DNA from: Streptomyces sp. WMMC500
GTDB taxonomy: Bacteria > Actinomycetota > Actinomycetes > Streptomycetales > Streptomycetaceae
DNA: 64,000 nt
NCBI RefSeq assembly: GCF_027497195.1
Contig: NZ_CP114905.1
Span: 7,327,001-7,391,000, forward strand
Reading direction: 5' to 3'
Shown here: one piece after another, positions 1 to 8,925 of the stretch
Numbering within the stretch: the stretch's first letter is position 1
How the letters are laid out: each line of letters opens with the position of its first letter
Program-made: the position numbers and the translations under genes
Notes under the pieces: generated by a model
Database searches by the model: none
What the model was told of the DNA's origin: nothing
The model's input: the letters and a program-made list of their open reading frames with translations, nothing else

Positions 1-84
1 ACGGTCGAGCAGGCTGTCGGTGGCGGCTCGTAGGGTGGCCATGTCGCGTACGGGCTCGTACGTGCGACCTGCGCTTTCTGTCAT
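1..84 (-). CDS. N-terminal fragment, probable maleylpyruvate isomerase-type mycothiol-dependent enzyme
   Basis: Twenty-eight codons run off the left edge. They begin with ATG at 84 and read MTESAGRTYEPVRDMATLRA and onward. A purine-rich ribosome site (AGGGGA) sits just upstream. The start resembles the N-terminus of DinB/maleylpyruvate-isomerase-fold proteins, which in actinomycetes use mycothiol as a cofactor and often adjoin uvrA. Too little protein is visible to see metal ligands, so the family is an inference. It is transcribed divergently from uvrA. Confidence 0.5.
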   Translation of the reverse strand, partial: MTESAGRTYEPVRDMATLRAATDSLLDR

Positions 85-267
85 CGGATCCCCTGGAGTC
101 GAGCGGGTGGGAATGCTGGGCAGGGCTGCGTTGTCAGACCCAGACGTTAGCGTGTGGCTCGATGGGAGAAAGCCGCGGACAGCTCCGCGGCCACCCCCAT
201 ACGCTTGACAAGGGGTGCCGCCCGCACCGGACGGTCCCCGCCGCTCATCAAGAAAGGTCCGACCGGC
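85..267. promoter_or_regulatory. Divergent intergenic region upstream of uvrA
   Basis: This 183-base gap separates the divergent left-edge gene and uvrA. A TAGCGT hexamer at 148-153 could be a -10 element for uvrA, with TTGTCA at 131-136 nearby. Their 11-base spacing is too short for a standard pair. I see no Streptomyces-type LexA box of the GAAC-N4-GTTC kind. The AGAAAGGT ribosome site at 251-258 fixes the uvrA start. Confidence 0.3.
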
Positions 268-3240
268 GTGGCCGACCGTCTCCTCGTCCGTGGCGCTCGC
301 GAGCACAATCTGAAGAACGTCTCCATCGACCTGCCCCGCGACTCCCTCATCGTCTTCACGGGACTCTCGGGGTCGGGCAAGTCGTCCCTGGCGTTCGACA
401 CGATCTTCGCCGAGGGTCAGCGCCGCTACGTCGAGTCGCTGTCCAGCTACGCCCGGCAGTTCCTCGGCCAGATGGACAAGCCGGACGTCGACTTCATCGA
501 GGGCCTGTCGCCGGCCGTCTCGATCGACCAGAAGTCCACGTCGCGCAACCCGAGGTCGACGGTCGGCACGATCACCGAGGTCTACGACTACCTGCGGCTG
601 CTCTTCGCCCGTATCGGCAAGCCGCACTGCCCGGAGTGCGGCCGGCCGATCACCCGGCAGTCGCCGCAGGCGATCGTGGACAAGGTGCTCGCGCTGCCGG
701 AGGGCAGCCGCTTCCAGGTGCTGTCGCCGCTGGTGCGCGAGCGCAAGGGCGAGTTCGTGGACCTCTTCTCCGACCTGCAGTCGAAGGGGTACAGCCGGGC
801 GCGGGTCGACGGGCAGACGTCGTCGCTGACCGACCCGCCCAAGCTGAAGAAGCAGGAGAAGCACACGATCGAGGTGGTCGTCGACCGCCTCACCGTCAAG
901 GAGAGCGCCAAGCGGCGGCTGACCGACTCCGTCGAGACCGCCCTCGGGCTCTCCGGCGGCATGGTCATCCTCGACTTCGTCGACCTGGACGAGGACGACC
1001 CGGACCGCGAGCGGATGTACTCCGAGCATCTCTACTGTCCGTACGACGACCTGTCCTTCGAGGAGATGGAGCCGCGCTCCTTCTCCTTCAACTCGCCGTT
1101 CGGCGCCTGCCCCGACTGCACGGGCATCGGCAGCCGGATGGAGGTCGACCCGGAGCTGATCGTCCCCGACCCGGACAAGTCGCTGGACGAGGGTGCCATC
1201 CACCCGTGGTCGCACGGGCACACGAAGGACTACTTCGCCCGGCTCGTCGGCGCGCTCGCCGACGACCTCGGCTTCCGTACGGACATCTCCTGGGCGGGGC
1301 TGCCGCAGCGGGCGCAGAAGGCGCTGCTGCAGGGGCACCGGACGAAGATCGAGGTGCGCTACCGCAACCGGTACGGGCGCGAGAGGTCGTACACCACGTC
1401 CTTCGAGGGCGCCGTGCCGTTCGTCAAGCGGCGGCACGCGGAGGCGGAGAGCGACGCCAGCCGCGAGCGCTTCGAGGGGTACATGCGGGAGGTCCCCTGC
1501 CCGACGTGCAACGGGACGCGGCTGAAGCCGGTCGTCCTCGCGGTCACGGTGCAGGACAGGTCCATCGCCGACATCTCGGCGATGTCGATCAGCGACTGCG
1601 CCGACTTCCTCGGCGCGATGGAGCTGACCGACCGGGAGAAGACCATCGCCGAGCGGGTGCTGAAGGAGGTCAACGAACGGCTGAGGTTCCTGGTCGACGT
1701 CGGCCTGGACTACCTGTCGCTCAACCGCGCCGCGGGCACCCTGTCCGGCGGCGAGGCCCAGCGCATCCGGCTCGCCACGCAGATCGGCTCCGGCCTCGTC
1801 GGCGTGCTGTACGTGCTGGACGAGCCGTCGATCGGGCTGCACCAGCGGGACAACCACCGGCTGATCGAGACCCTGGTGCGGCTGCGGAACCTGGGGAACA
1901 CGCTGATCGTCGTCGAGCACGACGAGGACACCATCAAGACCGCCGACTGGATCGTCGACATCGGCCCGGGCGCCGGCGAGCACGGCGGCACGGTGGTGCA
2001 CAGCGGCTCGATGAAGGAGCTGCTGGACAACGAGGCGTCGGTCACCGGGCAGTACCTGTCGGGGAAGAAGGAGATCCCGACGCCGGAGATCCGCCGGCCC
2101 GTCGACGGCAAGCGGCAGCTCGTCGTCCGCGGGGCACGGGAGAACAACCTCCAGGACATCGACGTGGCCTTCCCGCTCGGGGTGCTCACGGCGGTCACGG
2201 GCGTCTCGGGGTCGGGGAAGTCGACGCTGGTCAACGACATCCTGTACACGCATCTGGCGCGCGAGCTGAACGGCGCGCGGAGCGTGCCCGGCCGGCACAC
2301 CCGGGTCGACGGGGACGACCTGGTGGACAAGGTGGTGCACGTCGACCAGTCGCCCATCGGCCGTACGCCGCGCTCCAACCCCGCGACGTACACGGGCGTC
2401 TTCGACCACGTCCGCAAGCTGTTCGCGGAGACGACGGAGGCGAAGGTCCGCGGCTATCAGCCGGGCCGCTTCTCCTTCAACGTCAAGGGCGGTCGCTGCG
2501 AGAACTGTTCCGGCGACGGCACCATCAAGATCGAGATGAACTTCCTCCCGGACGTGTACGTGCCGTGCGAGGTCTGCCACGGGGCGCGGTACAACCGCGA
2601 GACGCTGGACGTGCACTACAAGGGCAAGTCCATCGCCGAGGTGCTGGACATGCCGATCGAGGAGGCGCTGTCCTTCTTCGAGGCGGTGCCGGCCATCGCG
2701 CGCCACCTCAGGACGCTCAACGAGGTGGGCCTCGGGTACGTGCGGCTGGGCCAGCCCGCGCCGACGCTGTCGGGCGGCGAGGCGCAGCGGGTGAAGCTGT
2801 CGAGCGAGCTGCAGAAGCGCTCGACCGGCCGCACGGTGTACGTGCTCGACGAGCCCACGACGGGGCTGCACTTCGACGACATCAAGAAGTTGATAGGAGT
2901 GCTGACCGGGCTGGTCGACAAGGGCAACACGGTGATCGTCATCGAGCACAACCTGGACGTCATCAAGACCGCGGACTGGGTCGTCGACCTCGGCCCGGAG
3001 GGTGGCAGCGGCGGCGGGCTGGTGGTCGCGGAGGGCTCGCCGGAGGAGGTGGCGGCGGTGCCGGCCAGCCACACCGGGAAGTTCCTGCGGGAGATCCTGG
3101 GCGACCGGGTGAGCGATTCACCTCCGGTGCGGAAGCGGGCGACGGCTAAGAAGGCGGCGACGGGCGCGAAGGCGACGGCGGCCAAGGCGCCCGCCAAGGG
3201 GGCGGCGGCGAAGAAGACGGCGGCCAAGCGGCGCGGCTGA
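268..3240 (+). CDS. uvrA: Excinuclease ABC subunit A (UvrA)
   Basis: DNA-damage recognition ATPase of nucleotide excision repair; it loads UvrB at lesions. The protein has 990 residues. It has two ABC modules: Walker A GLSGSGKS near residues 32-39 and GVSGSGKST near 645-653, with LSGGEAQR signatures near 492 and 834. Zinc ligands are visible as CxxC pairs near 121 and 744, the second belonging to the C-terminal zinc finger. The GTG at 268 is preferred because AGAAAGGT precedes it and the protein then begins [18 protein letters not shown], as in relatives. A longer reading from 154 adds a non-homologous leader. The last 35 or so residues are a Lys/Ala-rich tail, common in streptomycetes. It is not adjacent to uvrB, and uvrC lies 5.7 kb downstream. 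Confidence 0.98.
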   Translation: MADRLLVRGAREHNLKNVSIDLPRDSLIVFTGLSGSGKSSLAFDTIFAEGQRRYVESLSSYARQFLGQMDKPDVDFIEGLSPAVSIDQKSTSRNPRSTVGTITEVYDYLRLLFARIGKPHCPECGRPITRQSPQAIVDKVLALPEGSRFQVLSPLVRERKGEFVDLFSDLQSKGYSRARVDGQTSSLTDPPKLKKQEKHTIEVVVDRLTVKESAKRRLTDSVETALGLSGGMVILDFVDLDEDDPDRERMYSEHLYCPYDDLSFEEMEPRSFSFNSPFGACPDCTGIGSRMEVDPELIVPDPDKSLDEGAIHPWSHGHTKDYFARLVGALADDLGFRTDISWAGLPQRAQKALLQGHRTKIEVRYRNRYGRERSYTTSFEGAVPFVKRRHAEAESDASRERFEGYMREVPCPTCNGTRLKPVVLAVTVQDRSIADISAMSISDCADFLGAMELTDREKTIAERVLKEVNERLRFLVDVGLDYLSLNRAAGTLSGGEAQRIRLATQIGSGLVGVLYVLDEPSIGLHQRDNHRLIETLVRLRNLGNTLIVVEHDEDTIKTADWIVDIGPGAGEHGGTVVHSGSMKELLDNEASVTGQYLSGKKEIPTPEIRRPVDGKRQLVVRGARENNLQDIDVAFPLGVLTAVTGVSGSGKSTLVNDILYTHLARELNGARSVPGRHTRVDGDDLVDKVVHVDQSPIGRTPRSNPATYTGVFDHVRKLFAETTEAKVRGYQPGRFSFNVKGGRCENCSGDGTIKIEMNFLPDVYVPCEVCHGARYNRETLDVHYKGKSIAEVLDMPIEEALSFFEAVPAIARHLRTLNEVGLGYVRLGQPAPTLSGGEAQRVKLSSELQKRSTGRTVYVLDEPTTGLHFDDIKKLIGVLTGLVDKGNTVIVIEHNLDVIKTADWVVDLGPEGGSGGGLVVAEGSPEEVAAVPASHTGKFLREILGDRVSDSPPVRKRATAKKAATGAKATAAKAPAKGAAAKKTAAKRRG

Positions 3241-3646
3241 GGGCCGCGGCCGCCCCCTCGGCCCGCCACCCGCGTCCGGGCGGTGCAAGCCGCGCGCCGC
3301 CTGCCGCACGGGGCCGCGCCGGCACGCCCAGCGCGGGCCGAGCGGCGTGGCTGACGCGCGGGCCCGGCGTGTGGGAGGCCGTCTTCCGTCGGGCCGCCTC
3401 GCTGCGCGCCGGTCGCCCTTACCGCGCCGCGCGGTGCCCGCGCACGGCCGGGTCCCGCCGACACGCCGCCCACCGCGTCCCACCTGGTACGGACCTGCCT
3501 GACGGGGTCTCAAATGACGGACCCGCGGCGGCAATTGTTCCGTCGGAGTTTGCGCGCGCCCTCTGGTGTAGACCACCTTCCGCTGCCAGGCTGTGGCCCG
3601 CCGTGCGCAAGAAGCGTGCGTTCCCGTGTCGTTCCAAGGAGAAAAC
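3241..3646. other. 406-base intergenic region between uvrA and the phosphodiester glycosidase gene
   Basis: The first 250 bases are extremely GC-rich and contain only shadow frames. GC drops from about 3510 onward, where the upstream region of the next gene begins. The clearest element is a DasR-like palindrome at 3562-3577, listed separately. An AAGGAG ribosome site at 3636-3641 precedes the GTG at 3647. I see no RNA gene here. Confidence 0.6.
3562..3577. promoter_or_regulatory. DasR-responsive element-like site (dre)
   Basis: The 16-mer TCTGGTGTAGACCACC matches the published streptomycete DasR consensus ACTGGTCTAGACCACT at 13 of 16 positions, including the TGGT and AGACCA arms. It lies 69 bases before the GTG of a secreted enzyme with an N-acetylglucosamine-phosphodiester glycosidase domain. 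GlcNAc metabolism is exactly DasR territory, which makes a chance match less likely. Confidence 0.65.
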
Positions 3647-6600
3647 GTGCTCAGAGCGGGAGTACGCAGTAAACCCTTCCGACCCAGAGCCGTCGCGGCA
3701 GCGGCGGCTTCCTTGTTGCTCCTCGGGGCCCCCGCGGCCGTCGGCCAGGAGCGGCCCGCCGCGGGCGGCGCCGCCGGCCCCGTCTCCGTACCGGCCGGCG
3801 AGGGCATGGACATCGCCTCCGTCTCCCGGCCCGTCGCCCCCGGCATGGAACTGACCTCCTTCGAGCGGCTGGAGACCGACAAGTGGCTCAAGGCCGACGC
3901 GCTCAGCGTCGACCTGAGCGCCGGCACCCGCGTCGACCACCTCGGCGGCAAGGTCTCCCAGCGCGCCCCCGTCTCCGAACTGGCCGCCGAGCACGACCCC
4001 GGCCCCGGCCGCACCACCGTGGCCGCCATCAACGCCGACTTCTTCGACATCAACGAGACCGGCGCGCCGCTCGGCCCCGGCGTCGAGGAGGGCCGCCCCA
4101 CGCACTCGCCCGCGCCCGGTGTCTCCGAGGCGGTCGGCGTCGGTCCCGACCAGGCGGGCCGCGTGCTCGACCTCTACTTCGACGGCACCGTCACCCTCCC
4201 CGACGGCGAGCGCCCCCTCGGCGCCTACAACGCCGCCAACGTCCCCGCGGACGGCATCGGCGCGTACAACGCCCAGTGGGGCGAGGCCGACCGCGCCCTG
4301 ACGGTCGACGGCGCCACCGAGGTCACCGAGGTCGCCGTCCGGGACGGCAAGGTCGCCGAGGTGACCGCCGGGCCCGGGAAGGGCGCCATAGCCGAGGGCA
4401 CCACGGTGCTGGTCGGCCGCGACACCGGCGCGAAGGTCCTCGCCGAACTCGCGCCGGGTGACGCCGTGCAGGTGGAGTACGACGTCCGCACCGACGACGG
4501 CAGCCCGGTGCCCCGTACCGCGGTCGGCGGGCGCGGCATCCTCGTCCAGGACGGCGTACCGCAGGACTGGGAGGGCCGGCCGAACAACACCGCCGCCCCC
4601 CGCACCGCGGTCGGCTTCTCCCAGGACGGCGGCACCATGCACGTGCTGACCGTCGACGGCCGCCAGGCGGACGCCGGTGGCGTCACGCTCACGCAACTGG
4701 CGAAGATGATGGACGCCCTCGGCGCGTACGACGCGCTGAACCTCGACGGCGGCGGCTCCTCCACCCTCGTCGCCCGCGCGCCCGGCTCCGACGAGCGGTT
4801 CGTGGAGAACTCGCCCTCGGACGGCCAGGAGCGGGAGGTCCCCAACGGCCTGGCGTTCACCGCCCCCGGCGGCAGCGGCAAGCTCAAGGACTTCCGCGTC
4901 ACCACCGCCGCCGACCCGGCGCTCGCCCCCGGCGTCGACCCGGTGCCCGGCGGCCACCCCGACCGCGTCTTCCCGGGCCTGACCCGCGACCTGGACGCCG
5001 CCGGTTACGACGAGACGTACGGTCCCGCCGCCGGCAACCCGTTCTGGTACAGCACCAGGCCCGACGTGGGCACCGTCGACCGCGACGGCACGTTCACCGC
5101 CCGCCGCGGCGGCACCGCGAAGGTCACCGCCCGGCGCGGCGGCGCGGACGGGAGCGTCGAACTGACCGTCCTGGACCGGCTGGAGCGGATCACGCCCACC
5201 AGCGAGCGCGTCGGCCTCGCCGACCCGCGGGACGAGACGGCCTTCGGCATCGTCGGCCGCGACGCCCACGGCGTCAGCGCCCCCGTCGACCCCGCCGACG
5301 TACGCCTCGACTACGACCGCGCGCTGTTCGACATCGCCCCCGACGCGCGCGGCGGCGGCTTCACCGTCCGCGCCCGTACCTCCGAGCCGACCGCCTCCGG
5401 CGTGCTCAAGGCGACCGTGCAGGGGAAGGTCACCCACGTCGCGCTGACCGTCGGCCTCACCGCGGCGGAGCTGGCGGACTTCGACGACGCGGCCGACTGG
5501 ACGTTCTCCACCGCCCGCGCCACCGGCTCGCTCGCTCCGGAGCCGGAGGGCCACACGGGCGCCGGGATGAAGATCACGTACGACTTCTCCCAGTCCACCG
5601 CCAACCGCGCCGCCTACGTCACGCCCCCGCAGCGCATCGACGTCCCGGGCCAGCCGCTGAGCTTCGGGCTGTGGATCAAGGGCGACGGCAAGGGCGCCTG
5701 GCCGTCGCTGCACCTGAAGGACGGCGCGGGCGCCGACCTCGTGCTCCGCGGCGACTACGTCACCTGGCAGGGCTGGAAGCAGGTGGTCTTCCAGGTGCCG
5801 GAGGGCACGCAGTACCCGCTGTCCGTCTTCCGCTTCTACCTCGCGGAGGCCAAGCCCGCCAGCCAGTACAGCAGCGAACTGGTCATAGACGAGCTGACCG
5901 CGCAGAGCCCGCCCGAGGTGGACCTGCCGCAGACGCCGGCGCACCGCGACCCGCTGATCGACTCCGGTGCCGAGACGGCGGACCGGGACTGGCAGTACGC
6001 GGTGATGTCCGACGCGCAGTTCGTCGCCCGCGAGCCGGACAGCGCCATCGTCCGGCAGACCCGGCGCACGCTGCAGGAGATCAGGGCGGCCCGGCCCGAC
6101 TTCCTCGTCATCAACGGCGACCTGGTCGACGAGGGTTCGCCCGAGGACCTGACGTTCGCCCGCTCGATACTCGAAGAGGAACTGGGCGACGCCGTGCCCT
6201 GGTACTACGTGCCCGGCAACCACGAGGTGATGGGCGGCTCGGTGGCCAACTTCGTCGCCGAGTTCGGCCCCGCGCAGCGGACGTTCGACCACAAGGGCAC
6301 CCGCTTCCTGACCCTCGACACCTCCTCGCTGACGCTCCGCGGCGGCGGCTACGCGCAGATCGCCGAGTTCAAGCGGCAGTTGGAGGCGGCGGCGCAGGAC
6401 CCGTCGGTGCGCTCGGTGACCGTCGTCCAGCACGTGCCGCCGCGGGACCCGACGCCGCAGCGCGCCAGCCAGCTCAGCGACCGCAAGGAGGCGCGGGTGC
6501 TGGAGGACTGGCTGGCGGACTTCCGGGCCCGTACGGGCAAGGGCGCGGCGTTCGTCGGCGCGCACGTCGGCACCTTCCACGCCGAACACGTCGACGGCGT

Positions 6601-7072
6601 GCCGTATCTGATCAACGGCAACTCCGGGAAGAACCCGTCCACCGCCCCCGGCGAGGGCGGGTTCTCCGGCTGGTCGCTGATCGGCGTCGACCACGTCTCG
6701 TGGGGTGAGCAGCAGAAGGCCCGGTACGCGCCGTACCGCGGGCTGCCCGACTGGGTCTCCGTGCAGACCCGGCCGCACGTGGACGGGCTGGCGGTGACCG
6801 CGCCCGAGGAGGTCCGCGTGGGCCGCTCGTCGGCGGCGACGGCGTCGGTCGCGCAGGGCACGCGGCAGGTGCCGGTGGCCTGGCCGGTCAGCGCGGACTG
6901 GTCGGGTACGGACCGGCTGCACATCGGGCCGCCGCGGTCGGCGGACCGGGGCGACATCGCGGCGTACGACCCGGCCACCGGCGAGGTGACGGGGCTGCGG
7001 CCGGGGACGGTCACGCTGACGGTGACGGTCAACGGCGTCACGCAGGGCGACCGGGTCACGGTCACCCGGTAG
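3647..7072 (+). CDS. Secreted phosphodiester glycosidase / metallophosphoesterase fusion protein
   Basis: A 1141-residue exported protein. The first 33 or so residues form a signal peptide (Arg/Lys start, Ala/Leu core, APAAVGQ cleavage region). Residues of about 50-405 form a phosphodiester glycosidase (NAGPA/DUF2233-like) domain, with the typical NLDGGGSSTL motif and the VPNGLAF end. Ig-like BIG2 and beta-sandwich regions follow. A calcineurin-type metallophosphoesterase occupies roughly 785-1030: SDAQF (D789), NGD (D825), GNHE (857-860) and later VVQH and GAHVGTFH. A further BIG2 domain closes the protein. The NAGPA family cleaves alpha-GlcNAc-1-phosphodiesters. Pairing it with a phosphoesterase suggests stepwise trimming of extracellular phosphoglycans, which is inference. 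A dre-like site lies upstream. Start: AAGGAG five bases before the GTG. Confidence 0.88.
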   Translation: MLRAGVRSKPFRPRAVAAAAASLLLLGAPAAVGQERPAAGGAAGPVSVPAGEGMDIASVSRPVAPGMELTSFERLETDKWLKADALSVDLSAGTRVDHLGGKVSQRAPVSELAAEHDPGPGRTTVAAINADFFDINETGAPLGPGVEEGRPTHSPAPGVSEAVGVGPDQAGRVLDLYFDGTVTLPDGERPLGAYNAANVPADGIGAYNAQWGEADRALTVDGATEVTEVAVRDGKVAEVTAGPGKGAIAEGTTVLVGRDTGAKVLAELAPGDAVQVEYDVRTDDGSPVPRTAVGGRGILVQDGVPQDWEGRPNNTAAPRTAVGFSQDGGTMHVLTVDGRQADAGGVTLTQLAKMMDALGAYDALNLDGGGSSTLVARAPGSDERFVENSPSDGQEREVPNGLAFTAPGGSGKLKDFRVTTAADPALAPGVDPVPGGHPDRVFPGLTRDLDAAGYDETYGPAAGNPFWYSTRPDVGTVDRDGTFTARRGGTAKVTARRGGADGSVELTVLDRLERITPTSERVGLADPRDETAFGIVGRDAHGVSAPVDPADVRLDYDRALFDIAPDARGGGFTVRARTSEPTASGVLKATVQGKVTHVALTVGLTAAELADFDDAADWTFSTARATGSLAPEPEGHTGAGMKITYDFSQSTANRAAYVTPPQRIDVPGQPLSFGLWIKGDGKGAWPSLHLKDGAGADLVLRGDYVTWQGWKQVVFQVPEGTQYPLSVFRFYLAEAKPASQYSSELVIDELTAQSPPEVDLPQTPAHRDPLIDSGAETADRDWQYAVMSDAQFVAREPDSAIVRQTRRTLQEIRAARPDFLVINGDLVDEGSPEDLTFARSILEEELGDAVPWYYVPGNHEVMGGSVANFVAEFGPAQRTFDHKGTRFLTLDTSSLTLRGGGYAQIAEFKRQLEAAAQDPSVRSVTVVQHVPPRDPTPQRASQLSDRKEARVLEDWLADFRARTGKGAAFVGAHVGTFHAEHVDGVPYLINGNSGKNPSTAPGEGGFSGWSLIGVDHVSWGEQQKARYAPYRGLPDWVSVQTRPHVDGLAVTAPEEVRVGRSSAATASVAQGTRQVPVAWPVSADWSGTDRLHIGPPRSADRGDIAAYDPATGEVTGLRPGTVTLTVTVNGVTQGDRVTVTR

Positions 7073-7080
7073 CGGCGGGG

Positions 7081-7112
7081 CGGCCGCGGGGTCCCGAGGG
7101 GCCCCGCGGCCG
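7081..7112. terminator. Bidirectional hairpin between convergent genes
   Basis: Perfect 11-bp stem (CGGCCGCGGGG paired with CCCCGCGGCCG) around a 10-base loop. It lies 8 bases after the glycosidase stop and 13 bases from the stop of the convergent kinase. There is no T-run, as is usual in this GC range. Confidence 0.7.
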
Positions 7113-7125
7113 TATCCGGCCCGGG

Positions 7126-8070
7126 TCAGCCGTCCGCGGTCTCCGCCAGCTCCGCCGCGTACGGGGGCTCGGCGCCGGCGCGCGAACAGGTGATCGCCGC
7201 CGCCCGGGCGGCGTAGCCGAGCGCGGCGCGCCAGCCGGCGGCGTCGAGACCGGCCAGGGCGCCGGGGGTGAGGGCCCCGTGGGTGCCGAACCAGTGCAGC
7301 AGCGCCGCGTTGACGGTGTCGCCGGCGCCGATCGTGTCGACGACGTCGACCGGCGGCGCGGCCACGTCGTACCGCTCCGGCCCCTGCGCGAGGACCGCGG
7401 TCAGCCCGTCGCCGCCGCGGGTCAGCACCGCGGCCCGCGGGCCTGCCGCCAGCCACTCCGGCAGCGCCTCGGCCCAGGGCCGCCCGCCGGCGAGCCACTG
7501 CGCGTCCTCGACCGACAGCTTCAGCAGCGCCACGTGCGGCAGCCAGGAGCGGAAGCGGGCGCGGTAGGCGTCGGCGTCCGCGATGAGCCCGGCCCGGATG
7601 TTCGGGTCGAGGAGGGTGAACACCCCGTCCGCGCAGGCCCGTTTCAGCAGCGTCTCGTACGCGGTCGCCCCCGGCTCCAGCACCAGCGAGCACGTCCCCA
7701 CAGCCAGCGCCCGCGACTGCGCGGGAAGCGCGTCGGGCGCCCGGAACAGCCGGTCGGCGGTGCCCTCGGCGTAGAAGCGGAAGCCGGCCGACCCGTCCGG
7801 GCTGACGTCGGCGACGGCCAGCGTGGTGGGCTCCGCCCCCCGCTGGACGAGGCGGGTGTCCACCCCCGCGGCGTCGAGTCCGGCCATCAGCGCCGCCCCG
7901 AAGGCGTCCGTGGACACCCGCGAGGCGAACGCCACGTCCGCTCCGAGCCGCCCGAGCGCCACCGCCGTGTTGTACGGCCCACCGCCGCGCACGGGCCGCA
8001 GCGCGGGAAGCACGCCCCCGCCGCCGCCCGGCACGAGGTCGATCAGAGCTTCCCCACCAACCACGATCAT
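7126..8070 (-). CDS. PfkB-family carbohydrate kinase (fructokinase-like)
   Basis: Ribokinase-fold sugar kinase of 314 residues that phosphorylates a sugar or related alcohol with ATP in the cytoplasm. It opens MIVVGGEALIDLVP, the usual fructokinase start. It carries the first PfkB signature (GGGPYNTAVALGRLGA) and the second, DTIGAGDTVNAAL near residue 245, whose Asp is the catalytic base. Substrate cannot be fixed from sequence; fructose is most likely by resemblance. The frame stays open far upstream, but ATG 8070 matches family length and the conserved first strand. No strong ribosome site is visible. The gene stands alone, 74 bases downstream of a membrane-protein gene on the same strand. 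Confidence 0.87.
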   Translation of the reverse strand: MIVVGGEALIDLVPGGGGGVLPALRPVRGGGPYNTAVALGRLGADVAFASRVSTDAFGAALMAGLDAAGVDTRLVQRGAEPTTLAVADVSPDGSAGFRFYAEGTADRLFRAPDALPAQSRALAVGTCSLVLEPGATAYETLLKRACADGVFTLLDPNIRAGLIADADAYRARFRSWLPHVALLKLSVEDAQWLAGGRPWAEALPEWLAAGPRAAVLTRGGDGLTAVLAQGPERYDVAAPPVDVVDTIGAGDTVNAALLHWFGTHGALTPGALAGLDAAGWRAALGYAARAAAITCSRAGAEPPYAAELAETADG

Positions 8071-8144
8071 GCGCCAAGTATGACCGCACCCCGCCCACAC
8101 CCCGGGCCCGTATCCCCACGCCCCGACGCCCGCCTCGTGCCCGC

Positions 8145-8759
8145 TCAGTCGCCCGGGGCGACCCCCGTCCGGCCCAGGAGCCGGCCCGCCCGCTCCCGCG
8201 TACGCCGGGTGGCGGCCTTGCCCGACGACAGGACGACGATCAGGAGCACGACCAGGACGCCGTCGATGACGAGGATCGCCTCCAGGTAGTCGCGCACGGA
8301 GTCCGCATGGAAGGCGGCGGCCACCGCGACGATGACGATCCACAGGACCATGACGACCACGAACTGGCGTCTGCGCTTGCCGACGTAGGACTTCTCGGTC
8401 GCATCCAGCCGGAACCGGGCAAACAGCAGATCGACTTCGGGTCCGACCTCCGGCAGGGGGACCAGCCGCCGGCGGCCGGGGCGCATGCCCGGGAGCCGGC
8501 CGCCGCGGTGCGCATCCGGGTGGGCCCGTGCGGTGCGGTTCGCCCGGTCGGCGGCGTCCGGCAGGCGCCGGAAGAGGAGGGCCGGGGCGGAGGCCGTGGG
8601 CGAGGAGACGATGCGGTCGTAACGGTAGCCGTACTGTTCGGCGACGTAGACGAAGGCCGCCAGCTTCCGCGACGAGATCCACGGGCTCCGCAGCAGATGC
8701 GTGCCGCTGCCCTGCCCCGCGCTGCGCAGGAGGGATGCGACTTCCCGCTGCACCGCCAC
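8145..8759 (-). CDS. Small membrane protein of unknown function
   Basis: A 204-residue protein I do not recognise. The N-terminal 125 residues are soluble and basic. Two hydrophobic helices follow: one centred on [18 protein letters not shown] and one on [17 protein letters not shown] short Arg-rich tail ([14 protein letters not shown]) ends the protein. The GTG at 8759 is chosen because GGGAGG precedes it by a few bases; the frame extends upstream without a better start. It is divergent from uvrC, with about 165 bases between them, and may share transcription with the downstream PfkB kinase gene. Confidence 0.7.
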   Translation of the reverse strand: MAVQREVASLLRSAGQGSGTHLLRSPWISSRKLAAFVYVAEQYGYRYDRIVSSPTASAPALLFRRLPDAADRANRTARAHPDAHRGGRLPGMRPGRRRLVPLPEVGPEVDLLFARFRLDATEKSYVGKRRRQFVVVMVLWIVIVAVAAAFHADSVRDYLEAILVIDGVLVVLLIVVLSSGKAATRRTRERAGRLLGRTGVAPGD

Positions 8760-8925
8760 CGAACCTCCCCGGGGTCGCCCGCCACCACGACTCTCGCAGG
8801 TGTACGGGGGCGGCGGAACCGGATCCGCGGTCGCCGGGTCCCGGATGTCACCGGTGTGTCGCGGGCTTGGTACACGGGTGTCGGCGGGCGGCCCGGCGTC
8901 GGTGGGCGACAGTAGGGTGGGGACC

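Noticed and set aside
162..3149. 995-codon plus-strand frame over uvrA
   Set aside because: An out-of-frame shadow of uvrA, rich in Arg, Ala and Pro without domains; the uvrA frame has full family motifs.
3419..8119. Very long minus-strand open frame (1566 codons) opposite the glycosidase gene
   Set aside because: Low-complexity Gly/Arg/Ala-rich shadow frame created by GC-rich third positions of the plus-strand gene; no recognisable domain except where it runs into the real kinase region in another frame.
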